DNA of 64,000 nucleotides from Flavonifractor sp052065355 (GTDB lineage: Bacteria > Bacillota > Clostridia > Oscillospirales > Oscillospiraceae): contig NZ_JBQHUF010000006.1 in assembly GCF_052065355.1 (NCBI RefSeq), positions 62,001 through 126,000 on the forward strand. The letters run 5' to 3'. Made by a program: the position numbers and the translations under genes. Shown here piece by piece: positions 7,155 through 15,583 of the stretch; the first letter of the stretch is position 1, and each line of letters starts with the position of its first letter. Under the pieces are notes generated by a model. The model did not search any database. It was given only the letters and a program-made list of their open reading frames with translations, and was not told the DNA's origin.

Positions 7155-8315
7155 ATGAAGGAAAAGATCCTGTGGGGGCGGCTGCTGCGCCGGGCGGCGG
7201 CCCTGTTTCTGGCTACCCTGGCGGTGTGGGTGCTCCCCCTGTGTACCGGGGCGGGGGCGGCCAATGCCCTGCGGGAGCTGGGCAAGGACCCGGACTTTGT
7301 GGCGGCGGCTCTGGGCGCGGAACTGGGTCTGGCGCCGGAGGATGGCCCGCTGGCGGCTCTGGACGGCTGGGGCCGGCTGGCGGTGGGCCAGTCTCCCCTG
7401 CTGGTGGCGGGCGGCGGAACGGAGCCGGTAGATGAGGAGACAGAGGAGACCCTGGATCTGCCCGCCGGACAGCCCGCCCGGGACCTGGACGACATTACCC
7501 AGCCGCCGGTGACCACCGCGGCACCTTCCGACATTGTGGCCCGCACCCTGGTACCCACCAGCCCGGACGGCTATGACGTGGCGGGGGGGCTGTACCTCTA
7601 CAACCGTACCAGCCTGGATGTGGATCTGGCCTCCGCGGCCTCCGCCTCGGTGCCCATTACCCTGCCCGACGAGGGACCCCAGATCCTCATTGTCCACACC
7701 CACGCCACCGAGGCCTATACCCCCGACGGCACCGATGTGTATACCCCGTCGGACAACAACACCCGCACCCTGGACAACAATTACAACATGGTGCGGGTGG
7801 GGGATGAGATGGAGAAGGTCTTTACCGAAATGGGCCTGGGAGTGATCCACGACGAGACCCTCCACGACTATCCCCAGTACAACGGGGCCTATGACCGCTC
7901 GGCCAAGACGGTGGCGGCCTACCTGGAGCAGTACCCCACCATCCGCATCGTCCTGGACGTCCACCGGGACGCCCTCATCGGAGAGGACGGTACGGTATAT
8001 AAGGCGGTGACCACCGTGGACGGCACCTCCACCGCCCAGGTGATGCTGGTGCTGGGCTCCAGCGAGGGCGGCGAGCACCCTAACTGGATGGAGAACCTCA
8101 CCCTGGCCTGCAAGATCCAGAACGGCATGAATACCCTGTACCCCACCCTGGCCCGGCCCATGACCCTCCGGTCCTCCCGGTACAACCAGCAGCTGTGCTC
8201 CGGCTCCCTGCTGGTGGAGGTGGGTACCCACGGCAACACCCTCCAGGAGGCCCTGGCCGCAGCCCGGCTCTTCGCCCGGGCCGCCGGGCAGGTGCTGCTG
8301 GGCCTGGAGGAATAA
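7155..8315 (+). CDS. spoIIP: Stage II sporulation protein P (peptidoglycan hydrolase of engulfment)
   Basis: SpoIIP is the amidase/endopeptidase that, with SpoIID and SpoIIM, thins septal peptidoglycan so that the mother cell can engulf the forespore. The 386-residue protein has one N-terminal membrane anchor (about residues 12-32), a variable stalk, and a catalytic domain with the zinc-ligand segments L-I-V-H-T-H-A-T-E-A-Y, L-D-V-H-R-D and L-L-V-E-V-G-T-H-G-N typical of the family. It is monocistronic, with a SigE-like promoter and its own terminator. Usual neighbours such as gpr are not present. Confidence 0.92.
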   Translation: MKEKILWGRLLRRAAALFLATLAVWVLPLCTGAGAANALRELGKDPDFVAAALGAELGLAPEDGPLAALDGWGRLAVGQSPLLVAGGGTEPVDEETEETLDLPAGQPARDLDDITQPPVTTAAPSDIVARTLVPTSPDGYDVAGGLYLYNRTSLDVDLASAASASVPITLPDEGPQILIVHTHATEAYTPDGTDVYTPSDNNTRTLDNNYNMVRVGDEMEKVFTEMGLGVIHDETLHDYPQYNGAYDRSAKTVAAYLEQYPTIRIVLDVHRDALIGEDGTVYKAVTTVDGTSTAQVMLVLGSSEGGEHPNWMENLTLACKIQNGMNTLYPTLARPMTLRSSRYNQQLCSGSLLVEVGTHGNTLQEALAAARLFARAAGQVLLGLEE

Positions 8316-8320
8316 GAAAA

Positions 8321-8354
8321 GAGGGACAGATCAGCTGATCTGTCCCTCTTTTTT
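8321..8354 (+). terminator. Terminator of spoIIP
   Basis: Perfect 13-bp arms GAGGGACAGATCA (8321-8333) and complement (8336-8348) are followed by six T. An A tract on the left side makes it usable for the convergent gene as well. Confidence 0.9.
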
Positions 8355-8360
8355 GCTGTG

Positions 8361-8978
8361 TCAGTCGGGGATGTAGGCCCGGATGCGGAGCTTTACCCCC
8401 AGCTCCTCCGTGATGGCCCGGCAGCGGGCGATGTCCTCTTCCGTCTTGTCCTTGTCCACAATGGTCATCACCACATTGGGGACATAGTCCCGGCACTTTT
8501 TGGCAAAGTCCAGCATGTCGTCCCAGGCCTTGGCCCCGCTGCGGGGCCGGGTGACGGCGCAGTACTCCTCCGGCGTGGAGCCGTTGAGGGAGATGGAAAT
8601 GGTGTCGATGCGGCCCTTCAGCTCCGGGGTCACGTCCCGGCCCAGAATGGCGTTGGCGTGGCCGTTGGTGTTGATGCGCACTGGGGGCAGGTTGGGTACC
8701 TGCGCCTTCAGCTGATCCACCAGCCACAGGATGTCGTCGGTGCGGTACATGGGCTCCCCGAAGCCGCAGAACACCAGCTCCCGGTACTTGGAAAAGTCCC
8801 GGGCCAGCAGGTCGTCCAGGGCCTCCTGCCGGGTGGGCTCGTGCTCCAGCCACAGGTCATCGGCGTAGATGGACCCCTTGTGGCCGTTGTGCCGCAGGCA
8901 GAACACGCAGGAGCAGTCGCACTTGTTGGTCAGGTTGACATAAAGCGAACCTTCGTATTCGTAGGAAATGGTCTCCAT
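8361..8978 (-). CDS. TatD-associated radical SAM protein
   Basis: This 205-residue radical SAM enzyme carries the 4Fe-4S motif C-x3-C-x2-C in N-K-C-D-C-S-C-V-F-C near residue 20, the G-F-G-E-P-M motif that binds the SAM amino group, and the short core of the family found next to tatD. The ATG at 8978 is chosen because AAAGGAGG lies just upstream; the open frame extends 45 codons further into tatD but those residues look noncoding. It follows tatD by 14 bases in one operon. The substrate is unknown; coupling to TatD suggests a nucleic-acid or quality-control role. Confidence 0.85.
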   Translation of the reverse strand: METISYEYEGSLYVNLTNKCDCSCVFCLRHNGHKGSIYADDLWLEHEPTRQEALDDLLARDFSKYRELVFCGFGEPMYRTDDILWLVDQLKAQVPNLPPVRINTNGHANAILGRDVTPELKGRIDTISISLNGSTPEEYCAVTRPRSGAKAWDDMLDFAKKCRDYVPNVVMTIVDKDKTEEDIARCRAITEELGVKLRIRAYIPD

Positions 8979-8992
8979 CACAGATACCTCCT

Positions 8993-9760
8993 TTATTGGA
9001 TGGCGAAAAACCGCTTGCCGTTTTCCAGGGTAATATGCAGGACCTCCTCGGTGGTCAGCCCCTTCAGCTGGGCCACCGTCTGGGCGGTCATGGGAATGAG
9101 GGTGGAGTCGCACCGGCGGCCCCGGTAGGGCTCGGGGGCCATGTAGGGGGCGTCGGTCTCCAGCATAATGCGGTCCATGGGCAGCCAGCGGATGATCTCC
9201 GGGGCCCTTCTGGCGTTGTGGAAGGTGATGTTGCCGGTAAAGGAGAGCATCCAGCCCCAGTCCACCGCCCGCTTTACGTCCTCGATCCCCAGGGCGCAGC
9301 AGTGGAACACCCCCCGGACGTTGGGGTGGGCTTTGACGATGTCCATGCAGTCCTTGTGGGCGTCCCGGTCATGGACGATGGCGGGCAGGTCCAGCTCCTC
9401 CGCCAGGGAGAGCTGGGCGTCAAAGAAGTCCCGGGAGTTGGCCCGCTCCTCCGGGGTCTTGACCCAGTAGTAGTCCAGGCCGATCTCCCCCACCGCCACG
9501 CATTTCTGGTGGGCGCACAGGGACCGCACCTGGTCCAGATGGGACAGCGTCGCCCCCTCCAGATTCTCCGGATGGAGCCCGGCGGCAAAGTAGAGGTAGT
9601 CATACCGCTCCGCCAGAGCCATGGACTGCCGGGAGCTCTCCAAATCGCAGCCCGGACAGACCACCAGGTCCACTCCCTGCCCCGGCAGGGCGGAGAGCAG
9701 GGCGTCCCGGTCGGCGTCAAAGGCGTCGTCATAGTAGTGGGCGTGGGTGTCGAAGATCAT
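8993..9760 (-). CDS. tatD: TatD-family metal-dependent deoxyribonuclease
   Basis: This 255-residue TIM-barrel amidohydrolase of the TatD/YcfH type is a 3'-5' exonuclease acting on single-stranded DNA in repair and DNA turnover. Metal ligands are visible: D-T-H-A-H-Y near the start, the E-I-G-L-D-Y strand with the catalytic Glu, a conserved His in I-V-H-D-R, F-H-C-C, and the terminal E-T-D-A-P-Y with Asp. It is the first gene of a two-gene operon with the radical SAM protein, and in Firmicutes it often follows metG, which here lies nearby. Confidence 0.9.
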   Translation of the reverse strand: MIFDTHAHYYDDAFDADRDALLSALPGQGVDLVVCPGCDLESSRQSMALAERYDYLYFAAGLHPENLEGATLSHLDQVRSLCAHQKCVAVGEIGLDYYWVKTPEERANSRDFFDAQLSLAEELDLPAIVHDRDAHKDCMDIVKAHPNVRGVFHCCALGIEDVKRAVDWGWMLSFTGNITFHNARRAPEIIRWLPMDRIMLETDAPYMAPEPYRGRRCDSTLIPMTAQTVAQLKGLTTEEVLHITLENGKRFFAIQ

Positions 9761-9808
9761 GAGGGCCTCCTGAATTCGTTTTTTCCATCATACTCCCTTT
9801 TCCCACCG

Positions 9809-9838
9809 TTGACAAGGGGGCGTAAGCTGTGGTATACT
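9809..9838 (+). promoter_or_regulatory. Consensus promoter of the fluoride-responsive transcript
   Basis: TTGACA (9809-9814), 18 bases and TATACT (9833-9838) give a strong SigA promoter. Transcription would begin about 9845, immediately before the riboswitch. Confidence 0.85.
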
Positions 9839-9850
9839 GCCTCCGAAATA

Positions 9851-9912
9851 CGGGGATGAGGTCCTCCCGGGGCATGCGCCCGAACCGCCGAACGGCTGAT
9901 GACTTCTGCAAG
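9851..9912 (+). promoter_or_regulatory. Fluoride riboswitch (crcB RNA motif)
   Basis: The leader follows the crcB aptamer plan: GGGGATGAGGTCCTCCC with a first stem, a loop stem GGGC-AT-GCGCCC, then GAACCGCC-GA-ACGGCTGATGAC ending in TTCTGC. This closely follows the well-studied Thermotoga petrophila aptamer (GATGAGGCCCGCCC ... AACTGCCC ... GGGCTGATGGCCTCTAC). Downstream, CTGCAA/TTGCAG (9908-9923) and a T7 run (9934-9940) could form a terminator. CCCT/AGGG (9943-9957) covers the AAGGG ribosome-binding site, so control may be transcriptional or translational. Fluoride binding would switch on the antiporter gene. Confidence 0.88.
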
Positions 9913-9965
9913 TTTTTGCAGGGGGCATTGGCTTTTTTTGTGCCCTCTGGAAGGGATGAAGTGTT

Positions 9966-11144
9966 ATGTTAACAAGTATCGCCTATGTACTGCTGCTGGG
10001 CCTGGGGTTGGGAGCTCTGGCCCGGCTGGTCCGCCTGCCGCCCCTGGTGGGGATGCTGGCGGCGGGCATTTTGCTGGGGCCCTGCGTCCTCAATCTGCTC
10101 TCCCCCGACCTGCTGAACATCTCCGCCGACCTGCGGCAGCTGGCCCTGATCATCATCCTCACCCGGGCGGGCCTGAGCCTGGAGATCGACGACCTGCGCC
10201 GGGCGGGACGGCCCGCGGTGCTCATGTGCTTCCTGCCCGCCAGCTTTGAGGTGCTGGGCATGGTGGTGCTGGCGCCCCGGCTGCTGGGGGTCAGCGTGCT
10301 GGACGCCGCCATCATGGGGGCGGTGGTGGGGGCGGTGTCCCCTGCCGTCATCGTGCCCCGGATGCTCAAGCTCATGAGCGAAGGTTATGGCACGAAGAAG
10401 GGTATCCCCCAGATGATCCTGGCGGGGGCCTCGGTGGACGACGTGTTCGTCATCGTCCTCTTTACCTCCTTTACCTCCATGGCTCAGGGCGGCTCCTTCT
10501 CGGTGTCCGCCCTGGCGGGGGTGCCGGTGTCCATCGTCCTGGGGGCTGTTTTCGGCCTGGCGGTGGGCTTCCTGCTGGCGAAGCTCTTTGAAAAGCTCCA
10601 CATGCGGGATTCGGTGAAGGTGGTGCTCCTCCTCTCGGTGGCCTTCCTGCTGGTGGCCCTGGAGGATGTGATCCCGGTACCCTTCTCCGGCCTGCTGGCG
10701 GTGCTGGGTATGGGCCTGGGTCTGCGCCGGTGGCGGCTGCCGGTGGCCGAGCGGCTCACCGCCAAGTTCGGCAAGCTGTGGGTGTGGGCGGAGGTCATGC
10801 TCTTTGTGCTGGTGGGCGCTGAGGTGGATCTGAAATACGCCGCTGCCGCCGGGCTGGCCGCTGTGGCCACTGTGCTGGGTGTGCTGTGCTTCCGGGCGCT
10901 GGGCGTGCTGCTGTGCGTGGCGGGGAGCAAGCTTACCAAAAAGGAGCGGCTTTTCGCTGTGCTGGCCTACCTGCCCAAGGCCACCGTGCAGGCCGCCATC
11001 GGCGGCGTGCCACTGGCTATGGGTCTCTCCTGCGGACAGGTGGTGCTCACCGTGGCGGTCATCGCCATCCTGGTCACCGCACCCCTGGGTGCCCTGGCCA
11101 TCGATGCCAGCTACAAAAAGCTGCTGGAGCGGGCAGAGAAATAA
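9966..11144 (+). CDS. Cation:proton antiporter (CPA family) under fluoride control
   Basis: This 392-residue membrane protein has about 11-12 helices and the CPA fold, including the P-P-L-V-G-M-L-A-A-G-I-L-L-G-P segment of helix 2 and an acidic pair in G-A-S-V-D-D-V-F, where the ion-binding Asp of NhaA/NapA-like transporters lies. The gene follows a crcB-type riboswitch. Na+/H+ antiporter-like genes are one of the known gene classes under this riboswitch, beside fluC and eriC-F. I infer a role in the fluoride/acid stress response, perhaps ion balance after HF entry. The transported ion cannot be read from sequence. Confidence 0.88.
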   Translation: MLTSIAYVLLLGLGLGALARLVRLPPLVGMLAAGILLGPCVLNLLSPDLLNISADLRQLALIIILTRAGLSLEIDDLRRAGRPAVLMCFLPASFEVLGMVVLAPRLLGVSVLDAAIMGAVVGAVSPAVIVPRMLKLMSEGYGTKKGIPQMILAGASVDDVFVIVLFTSFTSMAQGGSFSVSALAGVPVSIVLGAVFGLAVGFLLAKLFEKLHMRDSVKVVLLLSVAFLLVALEDVIPVPFSGLLAVLGMGLGLRRWRLPVAERLTAKFGKLWVWAEVMLFVLVGAEVDLKYAAAAGLAAVATVLGVLCFRALGVLLCVAGSKLTKKERLFAVLAYLPKATVQAAIGGVPLAMGLSCGQVVLTVAVIAILVTAPLGALAIDASYKKLLERAEK

Positions 11145-11181
11145 AAACGGGAGGCGCTGCATCAGCAGCGCCTCCCGTTTT
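11144..11181. terminator. Bidirectional terminator between the antiporter and metG
   Basis: 17-bp perfect arms (11144-11160 and 11165-11181) around CGGGAGGCGCTGC end in A4 and T4 runs between convergent genes. Confidence 0.92.
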
Positions 11182-11190
11182 ATCGTTTAC

Positions 11191-13245
11191 TCAGCACAGG
11201 CCGTAGCCGGCGGGGACCTTGTCGTCCAGCATGATGAGGTGGAGCTTCTCGGAGCCGTCGGGCTCCTCCTTCACCGCGGAGATCAGCATGCCGTTGGACA
11301 TGATGCCCATCATCTTCCGGGGCTTCAGGTTGGTGCAGGCCACCACGGTCTTGCCCACCAGCTCCTCGGGCTCATAGTACTCGTGGATGCCGGAGAGGAT
11401 CTGACGGGGGAAGGCCTCGCCGCAGTCCAGGGTGAACCGCAGCAGCTTGGTGGACTTGGGCACCGCCTCGCAGGCCAGGATCTTGGCGGTGACAAACTTC
11501 ACCTTATTAAAATCGTCGATGGTGATATACTCGGGCTCCTTGGGCTCCTCAGCCTTGGGGGCCTCGGCCTCTACGGGCTTCTTCTGCAGCTCTTCCAACT
11601 CTTTCAGCTCCTTTTCCAAATCAATGCGGGGGAACAGATTCTCACCCTTGTTCACCGCCGCGTCCGTGGGCAGCAGGCCCCAGACCCTGGCAGAATCCCA
11701 GGTGCGCAGATCGGCGTCGGCGCCGATCTGATCAAAGATTTTGGCGCAGGTGTCGGACATGAAGGGGGTGAGCAGCACGGCGGAGATGCGCACGCACTCC
11801 AGCAGGTTGTAGAGCACGTGAGCCAGCCGGCCCTTCTGGGCCTCGTCCTTGGCCAGCACCCAGGGCTTGTTCTCGTCGATATACTTGTTGGCACGGCCGA
11901 TGACCTTGAAGACCTCCATCAGGGCGTTCTGGAAGGCGTACTGCTCCATGGCGTCCTCATAGGCGTCCCGCAGCACGGCGGCCAGAGAGATCAGCTCCAC
12001 GTCGAACTTCCGGGGATCGTCCTCCGGGAAGTTGGCGGTAAGGCCGATGGTTCCCTTGGCCTGAGCCAGCATGGTGGCCAGGTCCTGCTCGTCCGCGGTG
12101 ACACCGCTGCCCTCGGGCAGATGGTCGCCGAAATACTTGCCCACCATGGCGGTGGTGCGGCTCACCAGGTTGCCCAGGTCGTTGGCCAGATCGGTGTTGA
12201 TCCGGCTGATCAGAGTCTCATTGGAGAAGTTGCCGTCGGTACCGAAGGGGAACTCCCGCAGCAGGAAGTACCGCAGGGCGTCCACGCCGTAGCGCTCGGC
12301 CAGCAGATAGGGGTCCACCACGTTGCCCTTGGACTTGCTCATCTTGCCGCCGTCCAGCAGCAGCCAGCCGTGGCCGAACACCTTCTTGGGCAGAGGCATC
12401 TCCATGCTCATGAGCATGGCGGGCCAGATGATGGAGTGGAACCGCACGATCTCCTTGCCGATGAAGTGCACGTCGGCGGGCCAGAACTTGTCGTAGTCGT
12501 CATACTTGTCGTTCATGAAGCCCAGGGCGGTGGTGTAGTTGAACAGGGCGTCGATCCACACATAGACCACGTGGCCGGGGTCGAAGTCCACCGGAATGCC
12601 CCACTTGAAGGAGGTACGGGACACGCACAGGTCCTCCAGGCCGGGCTTAATGAAGTTGTTCACCATCTCGTTGACACGGGAACGGGGCTCCAGGAAGTCG
12701 GTATTCTCCAGCAGATCCTGGATGCGGTCGGCGTACTTGCTCAGCCGGAAGAAGTAGGCCTCCTCCTCCGCGTCCTGCACCTCGCGGCCGCAGTCGGGGC
12801 ACTTGCCGTCCACCAGCTGGCTCTCGGTCCAGAAGGACTCGCAGGGCTTGCAGTACTTGCCCACATACTTGCCCTTGTAGATGTCGCCCTTCTCGTACAT
12901 CTTCTTAAAGATCTTCTGAATGGCGGCCACATGGTAGTCGTCGGTAGTGCGGATGAACCGGTCGTTTGAGATGTTCATCAGCTTCCACAGGTCCTTGACT
13001 CCCTGGGGACCCTCCACGATGCGGTCCACAAACTCCTTGGGGGAGACGCCGGCCTCCTTGGCCTTGTCCTCGATCTTCTGGCCGTGCTCGTCGGTGCCGG
13101 TGAGGAACATCACATCATAGCCCTGGAGCCGCTTATAGCGGGCCATGGCGTCGGTGGCCACGGTGCAGTAGGTGTGGCCGATGTGGAGCTTGTCCGAGGG
13201 GTAGTAGATGGGAGTGGTAATATAGAATTTCTTGTTCTCAGGCAT
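11191..13245 (-). CDS. metG: Methionyl-tRNA synthetase
   Basis: MetG charges tRNA-Met in the cytoplasm. The 684-residue protein has the H-I-G-H motif in K-L-H-I-G-H-T-Y near residue 20, a zinc knuckle with C-K-P-C and C-P-D-C (about residues 134-153), and K-M-S-K-S-K-G-N in the Rossmann core. An anticodon-binding helical domain follows. The C-terminal OB-fold tRNA-binding domain (last ~110 residues, ending in the dimerising tail) follows a Lys/Glu/Pro-rich linker. Its start overlaps the upstream membrane-protein gene by 8 bases, so they are co-transcribed. No T-box leader is visible. Confidence 0.97.
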   Translation of the reverse strand: MPENKKFYITTPIYYPSDKLHIGHTYCTVATDAMARYKRLQGYDVMFLTGTDEHGQKIEDKAKEAGVSPKEFVDRIVEGPQGVKDLWKLMNISNDRFIRTTDDYHVAAIQKIFKKMYEKGDIYKGKYVGKYCKPCESFWTESQLVDGKCPDCGREVQDAEEEAYFFRLSKYADRIQDLLENTDFLEPRSRVNEMVNNFIKPGLEDLCVSRTSFKWGIPVDFDPGHVVYVWIDALFNYTTALGFMNDKYDDYDKFWPADVHFIGKEIVRFHSIIWPAMLMSMEMPLPKKVFGHGWLLLDGGKMSKSKGNVVDPYLLAERYGVDALRYFLLREFPFGTDGNFSNETLISRINTDLANDLGNLVSRTTAMVGKYFGDHLPEGSGVTADEQDLATMLAQAKGTIGLTANFPEDDPRKFDVELISLAAVLRDAYEDAMEQYAFQNALMEVFKVIGRANKYIDENKPWVLAKDEAQKGRLAHVLYNLLECVRISAVLLTPFMSDTCAKIFDQIGADADLRTWDSARVWGLLPTDAAVNKGENLFPRIDLEKELKELEELQKKPVEAEAPKAEEPKEPEYITIDDFNKVKFVTAKILACEAVPKSTKLLRFTLDCGEAFPRQILSGIHEYYEPEELVGKTVVACTNLKPRKMMGIMSNGMLISAVKEEPDGSEKLHLIMLDDKVPAGYGLC

Positions 13246-14053
13246 CAGAAGATCCCTCCGTATCGTGCTCGCCCTGGGCGGGAAGCTCCGGCCGGGCGGC
13301 GTTGTGCAGCAGTGTAACGGTATTGGTCAGCAGGTAAAGAATGGTGAAGGCGTACAGCAGCAGGTCTGCCAGCTGGTGGCCGTCGGCCAGGGTAACCAGG
13401 GAGAAGTACACCCCCAGCATGGAGAACAGGGCGGTGAGGAAGGTGCGGCCCCGTTCAAAGGAGAAGCTGGCCGCGCCGTACAGGCCCAGCAGGCCGGTGA
13501 TGATGGTGAACAGCTCGTACACGTAGTCCAGACGCACCGGGTCTCCCGCCCGCACCTGATAGGCGGCGATGAGCCACACGCAGAAGGCGTAGGCCGGCAT
13601 CAGCAGCTTGAAGCTGTATTTGCCCTCGCTTTCGCCCCGGAAGTTGTCCCGCACGGTCAGCACCACGCATCCGCCGGCCACCAGGGCCAGGACAGCGGTG
13701 ATCAGCCGGGTGTACACCAGCCCGCCGCCCATCAGCGGCTCGGCGGCCAGCAGAACACCCGCGCCCAGCAGCAGAAAGCCGGAGAGCACCCCCGCCGTGG
13801 CGTACAGGGTGTTTCCCTTAGCCTGAAATGCCTGGCCGTAGCCGGAAAAAGCGGTCTTTCCGCTCCAGCACAGCAGGGCCAGCACCACCACCATCACCGC
13901 CGACAGGGCGATGAGGGCCATGGTGGCCGGGGCGCCGGGGATGGGCAGGCCGGTATCCGGCTCAAACCCGGTATCCAGCCCCCACCGCCGCAGGGCAAAT
14001 CCCACGCCGCCACCGATGACGGCCACGGCAGGGACGATGATTTCTTTTCGCAT
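13238..14053 (-). CDS. Polytopic membrane protein of unknown function
   Basis: This hypothetical protein of ~271 residues has about seven or eight hydrophobic helices and short loops, ending in a charged tail (P-E-L-P-A-Q-G-E-H-D-T-E). No catalytic motif is recognised. The second of two in-frame ATGs (14053) is preferred because GGAAAGG lies nine bases before it; the first (14062) directly abuts that sequence. It lies immediately upstream of metG with an 8-base overlap, so the two are coupled in translation, though a functional link is not evident. TATACT on the minus strand just upstream is a likely -10. Confidence 0.75.
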   Translation of the reverse strand: MRKEIIVPAVAVIGGGVGFALRRWGLDTGFEPDTGLPIPGAPATMALIALSAVMVVVLALLCWSGKTAFSGYGQAFQAKGNTLYATAGVLSGFLLLGAGVLLAAEPLMGGGLVYTRLITAVLALVAGGCVVLTVRDNFRGESEGKYSFKLLMPAYAFCVWLIAAYQVRAGDPVRLDYVYELFTIITGLLGLYGAASFSFERGRTFLTALFSMLGVYFSLVTLADGHQLADLLLYAFTILYLLTNTVTLLHNAARPELPAQGEHDTEGSSDA

Positions 14054-14177
14054 GGTCAGCATCCTTTCCGGATGAAATCGGTCCGAATCTATAGTATAGC
14101 ACGGTTTGGTAAAAAGCGCACGGATTTTCTGTTATCCTTTATCTTACCGTTTCCCCGGCGAAAAGGCAAGGGCACTC

Positions 14178-14206
14178 TTGTATTTTTTCCCACGGCCTGT
14201 TATCAT
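14178..14206 (+). promoter_or_regulatory. Promoter of the MATE transporter gene
   Basis: TTGTAT (14178-14183), a 17-base spacer and TATCAT (14201-14206) lie 27 bases before the start codon. Confidence 0.5.
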
Positions 14207-14232
14207 GCCTTGGAAAAGGATGTGGAAGTACC

Positions 14233-15549
14233 ATGCAGATCGACCTGACCCGGGGCGGCATCACCCGCCCCATGCTGCTCTTTGCCGGACCCATGATCGC
14301 CGGCAATCTGCTCCAGCAGTGTTACAATATTGCCGACACCCTCATCGTGGGCCGGGCTTTGGGTCCCACTGCCCTGGCGGCGGTGGGCTTCTCCTTTACC
14401 CTGATGACCTTCCTCACCTCGGTGCTGCTGGGCCTGTGCATGGGCAGCGGCGCCCTGTGGTCCATGCTCCACGGGGCGGGTGAGACCGACGAGCTCAAGC
14501 GCTGCCTGGTGGCCTCCTTCCTCCTCATTGGCGGGGCAGCGGTGATCCTCAACGTGGGCGTACAGATCTTTCTGACCCCCATCATGGGCCTGCTCCGCAT
14601 TCCTGAGGAGGCCTGGTCGGATACCTACACCTACCTGCGGGTGGTGCTGTTCGGGGTGTGTTTTACCTTTTTATATAATTATTTTGCCTGCCTGCTGCGG
14701 TCACTGGGCAACTCCACCGCCCCGCTGGTCTTTCTGGCGGTATCCACCGTGCTGAACATCGGCCTGGATCTGTGGTTCGTGCTGGGCCTGCGCTGGGGGG
14801 TGGCGGGAGCCGCCGGGGCCACGGTGCTGGCCCAGGGGGTGTCCGCCGCCGGGATCGCCCTGTACTGCTGGCGGCGGCTGGATCTGCTGCGGCTGAAGCG
14901 GGAGCACCTGCGGGTGACCGGGCTGAAACGGATCGTCAGCTACTCCCTGCTCACCTGCGTGCAGCAGTCGGTGATGAACTTCGGCATCCTCATGGTCCAG
15001 GGCTTGGTAAACTCCTTCGGTGTAAACGTAATGGCGGCCTTTGCCGCGGCGGTGAAGATCGACGCCTTCGCCTATCTGCCCGTCCAGGACTTCGGCAACG
15101 CCTTCTCCACCTTCGTGGCCCAGAACACCGGAGCCCAAAAGACGGAGCGCATCCGCCGGGGCATCCGCTCCGCGGTGTGGGTGTCCGTGGGCTTCTGTGT
15201 CGTCAGCTCTTTGCTGGTCTGCCTTTTCGCCGCGCCCCTGATGGGACTGTTCGTGGACCCGTCTGAGGCCGAGATCGTGGCGGTGGGCGTGGAGTACCTG
15301 CGCATTGAGGGCATGTGCTACTGCGGCATCGGCATCCTCTTCCTGCTCTACGGCCTGTTCCGGGGCCTGGGGCGGCCGGGAGTGTCGGTGGTGCTCACCG
15401 TGGTCTCCCTGGGGACCCGGGTGGCACTGGCTTACCTGCTGGCCCCCATCCCCGCCATCGGCCTGAAAGGTATCTGGTGGGCAGTGCCTATCGGCTGGGG
15501 TCTGGCCGACCTGACAGGCCTGGTCTTTTACCGCAGAAAACCAATATAA
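14233..15549 (+). CDS. MATE-family multidrug/metabolite efflux transporter
   Basis: This 438-residue protein has 12 predicted transmembrane helices in two six-helix MatE repeats. The N-terminal M-L-L-F-A-G-P-M-I-A-G-N-L-L-Q-Q-C-Y-N-I segment is characteristic of DinF/NorM-like MATE proteins. Such transporters export cationic compounds in exchange for Na+ or H+. It has its own promoter and a shared terminator with the convergent ABC-F gene. Substrate unknown. Confidence 0.92.
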   Translation: MQIDLTRGGITRPMLLFAGPMIAGNLLQQCYNIADTLIVGRALGPTALAAVGFSFTLMTFLTSVLLGLCMGSGALWSMLHGAGETDELKRCLVASFLLIGGAAVILNVGVQIFLTPIMGLLRIPEEAWSDTYTYLRVVLFGVCFTFLYNYFACLLRSLGNSTAPLVFLAVSTVLNIGLDLWFVLGLRWGVAGAAGATVLAQGVSAAGIALYCWRRLDLLRLKREHLRVTGLKRIVSYSLLTCVQQSVMNFGILMVQGLVNSFGVNVMAAFAAAVKIDAFAYLPVQDFGNAFSTFVAQNTGAQKTERIRRGIRSAVWVSVGFCVVSSLLVCLFAAPLMGLFVDPSEAEIVAVGVEYLRIEGMCYCGIGILFLLYGLFRGLGRPGVSVVLTVVSLGTRVALAYLLAPIPAIGLKGIWWAVPIGWGLADLTGLVFYRRKPI

Positions 15550-15559
15550 GATAGAAAAA

Positions 15560-15583
15560 GAAGGAGGGCGTTAGCCCTCCTTC
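15560..15583. terminator. Terminator shared by the MATE and ABC-F genes
   Basis: Perfect 10-bp arms GAAGGAGGGC (15560-15569) and complement (15574-15583) overlap the ABC-F stop codon, with an A-rich flank on the left. Confidence 0.65.

Noticed and set aside
13246..14232. Search for a T-box leader for metG
   Set aside because: metG overlaps the preceding membrane-protein gene, and no T-box-like sequence was found before that gene.
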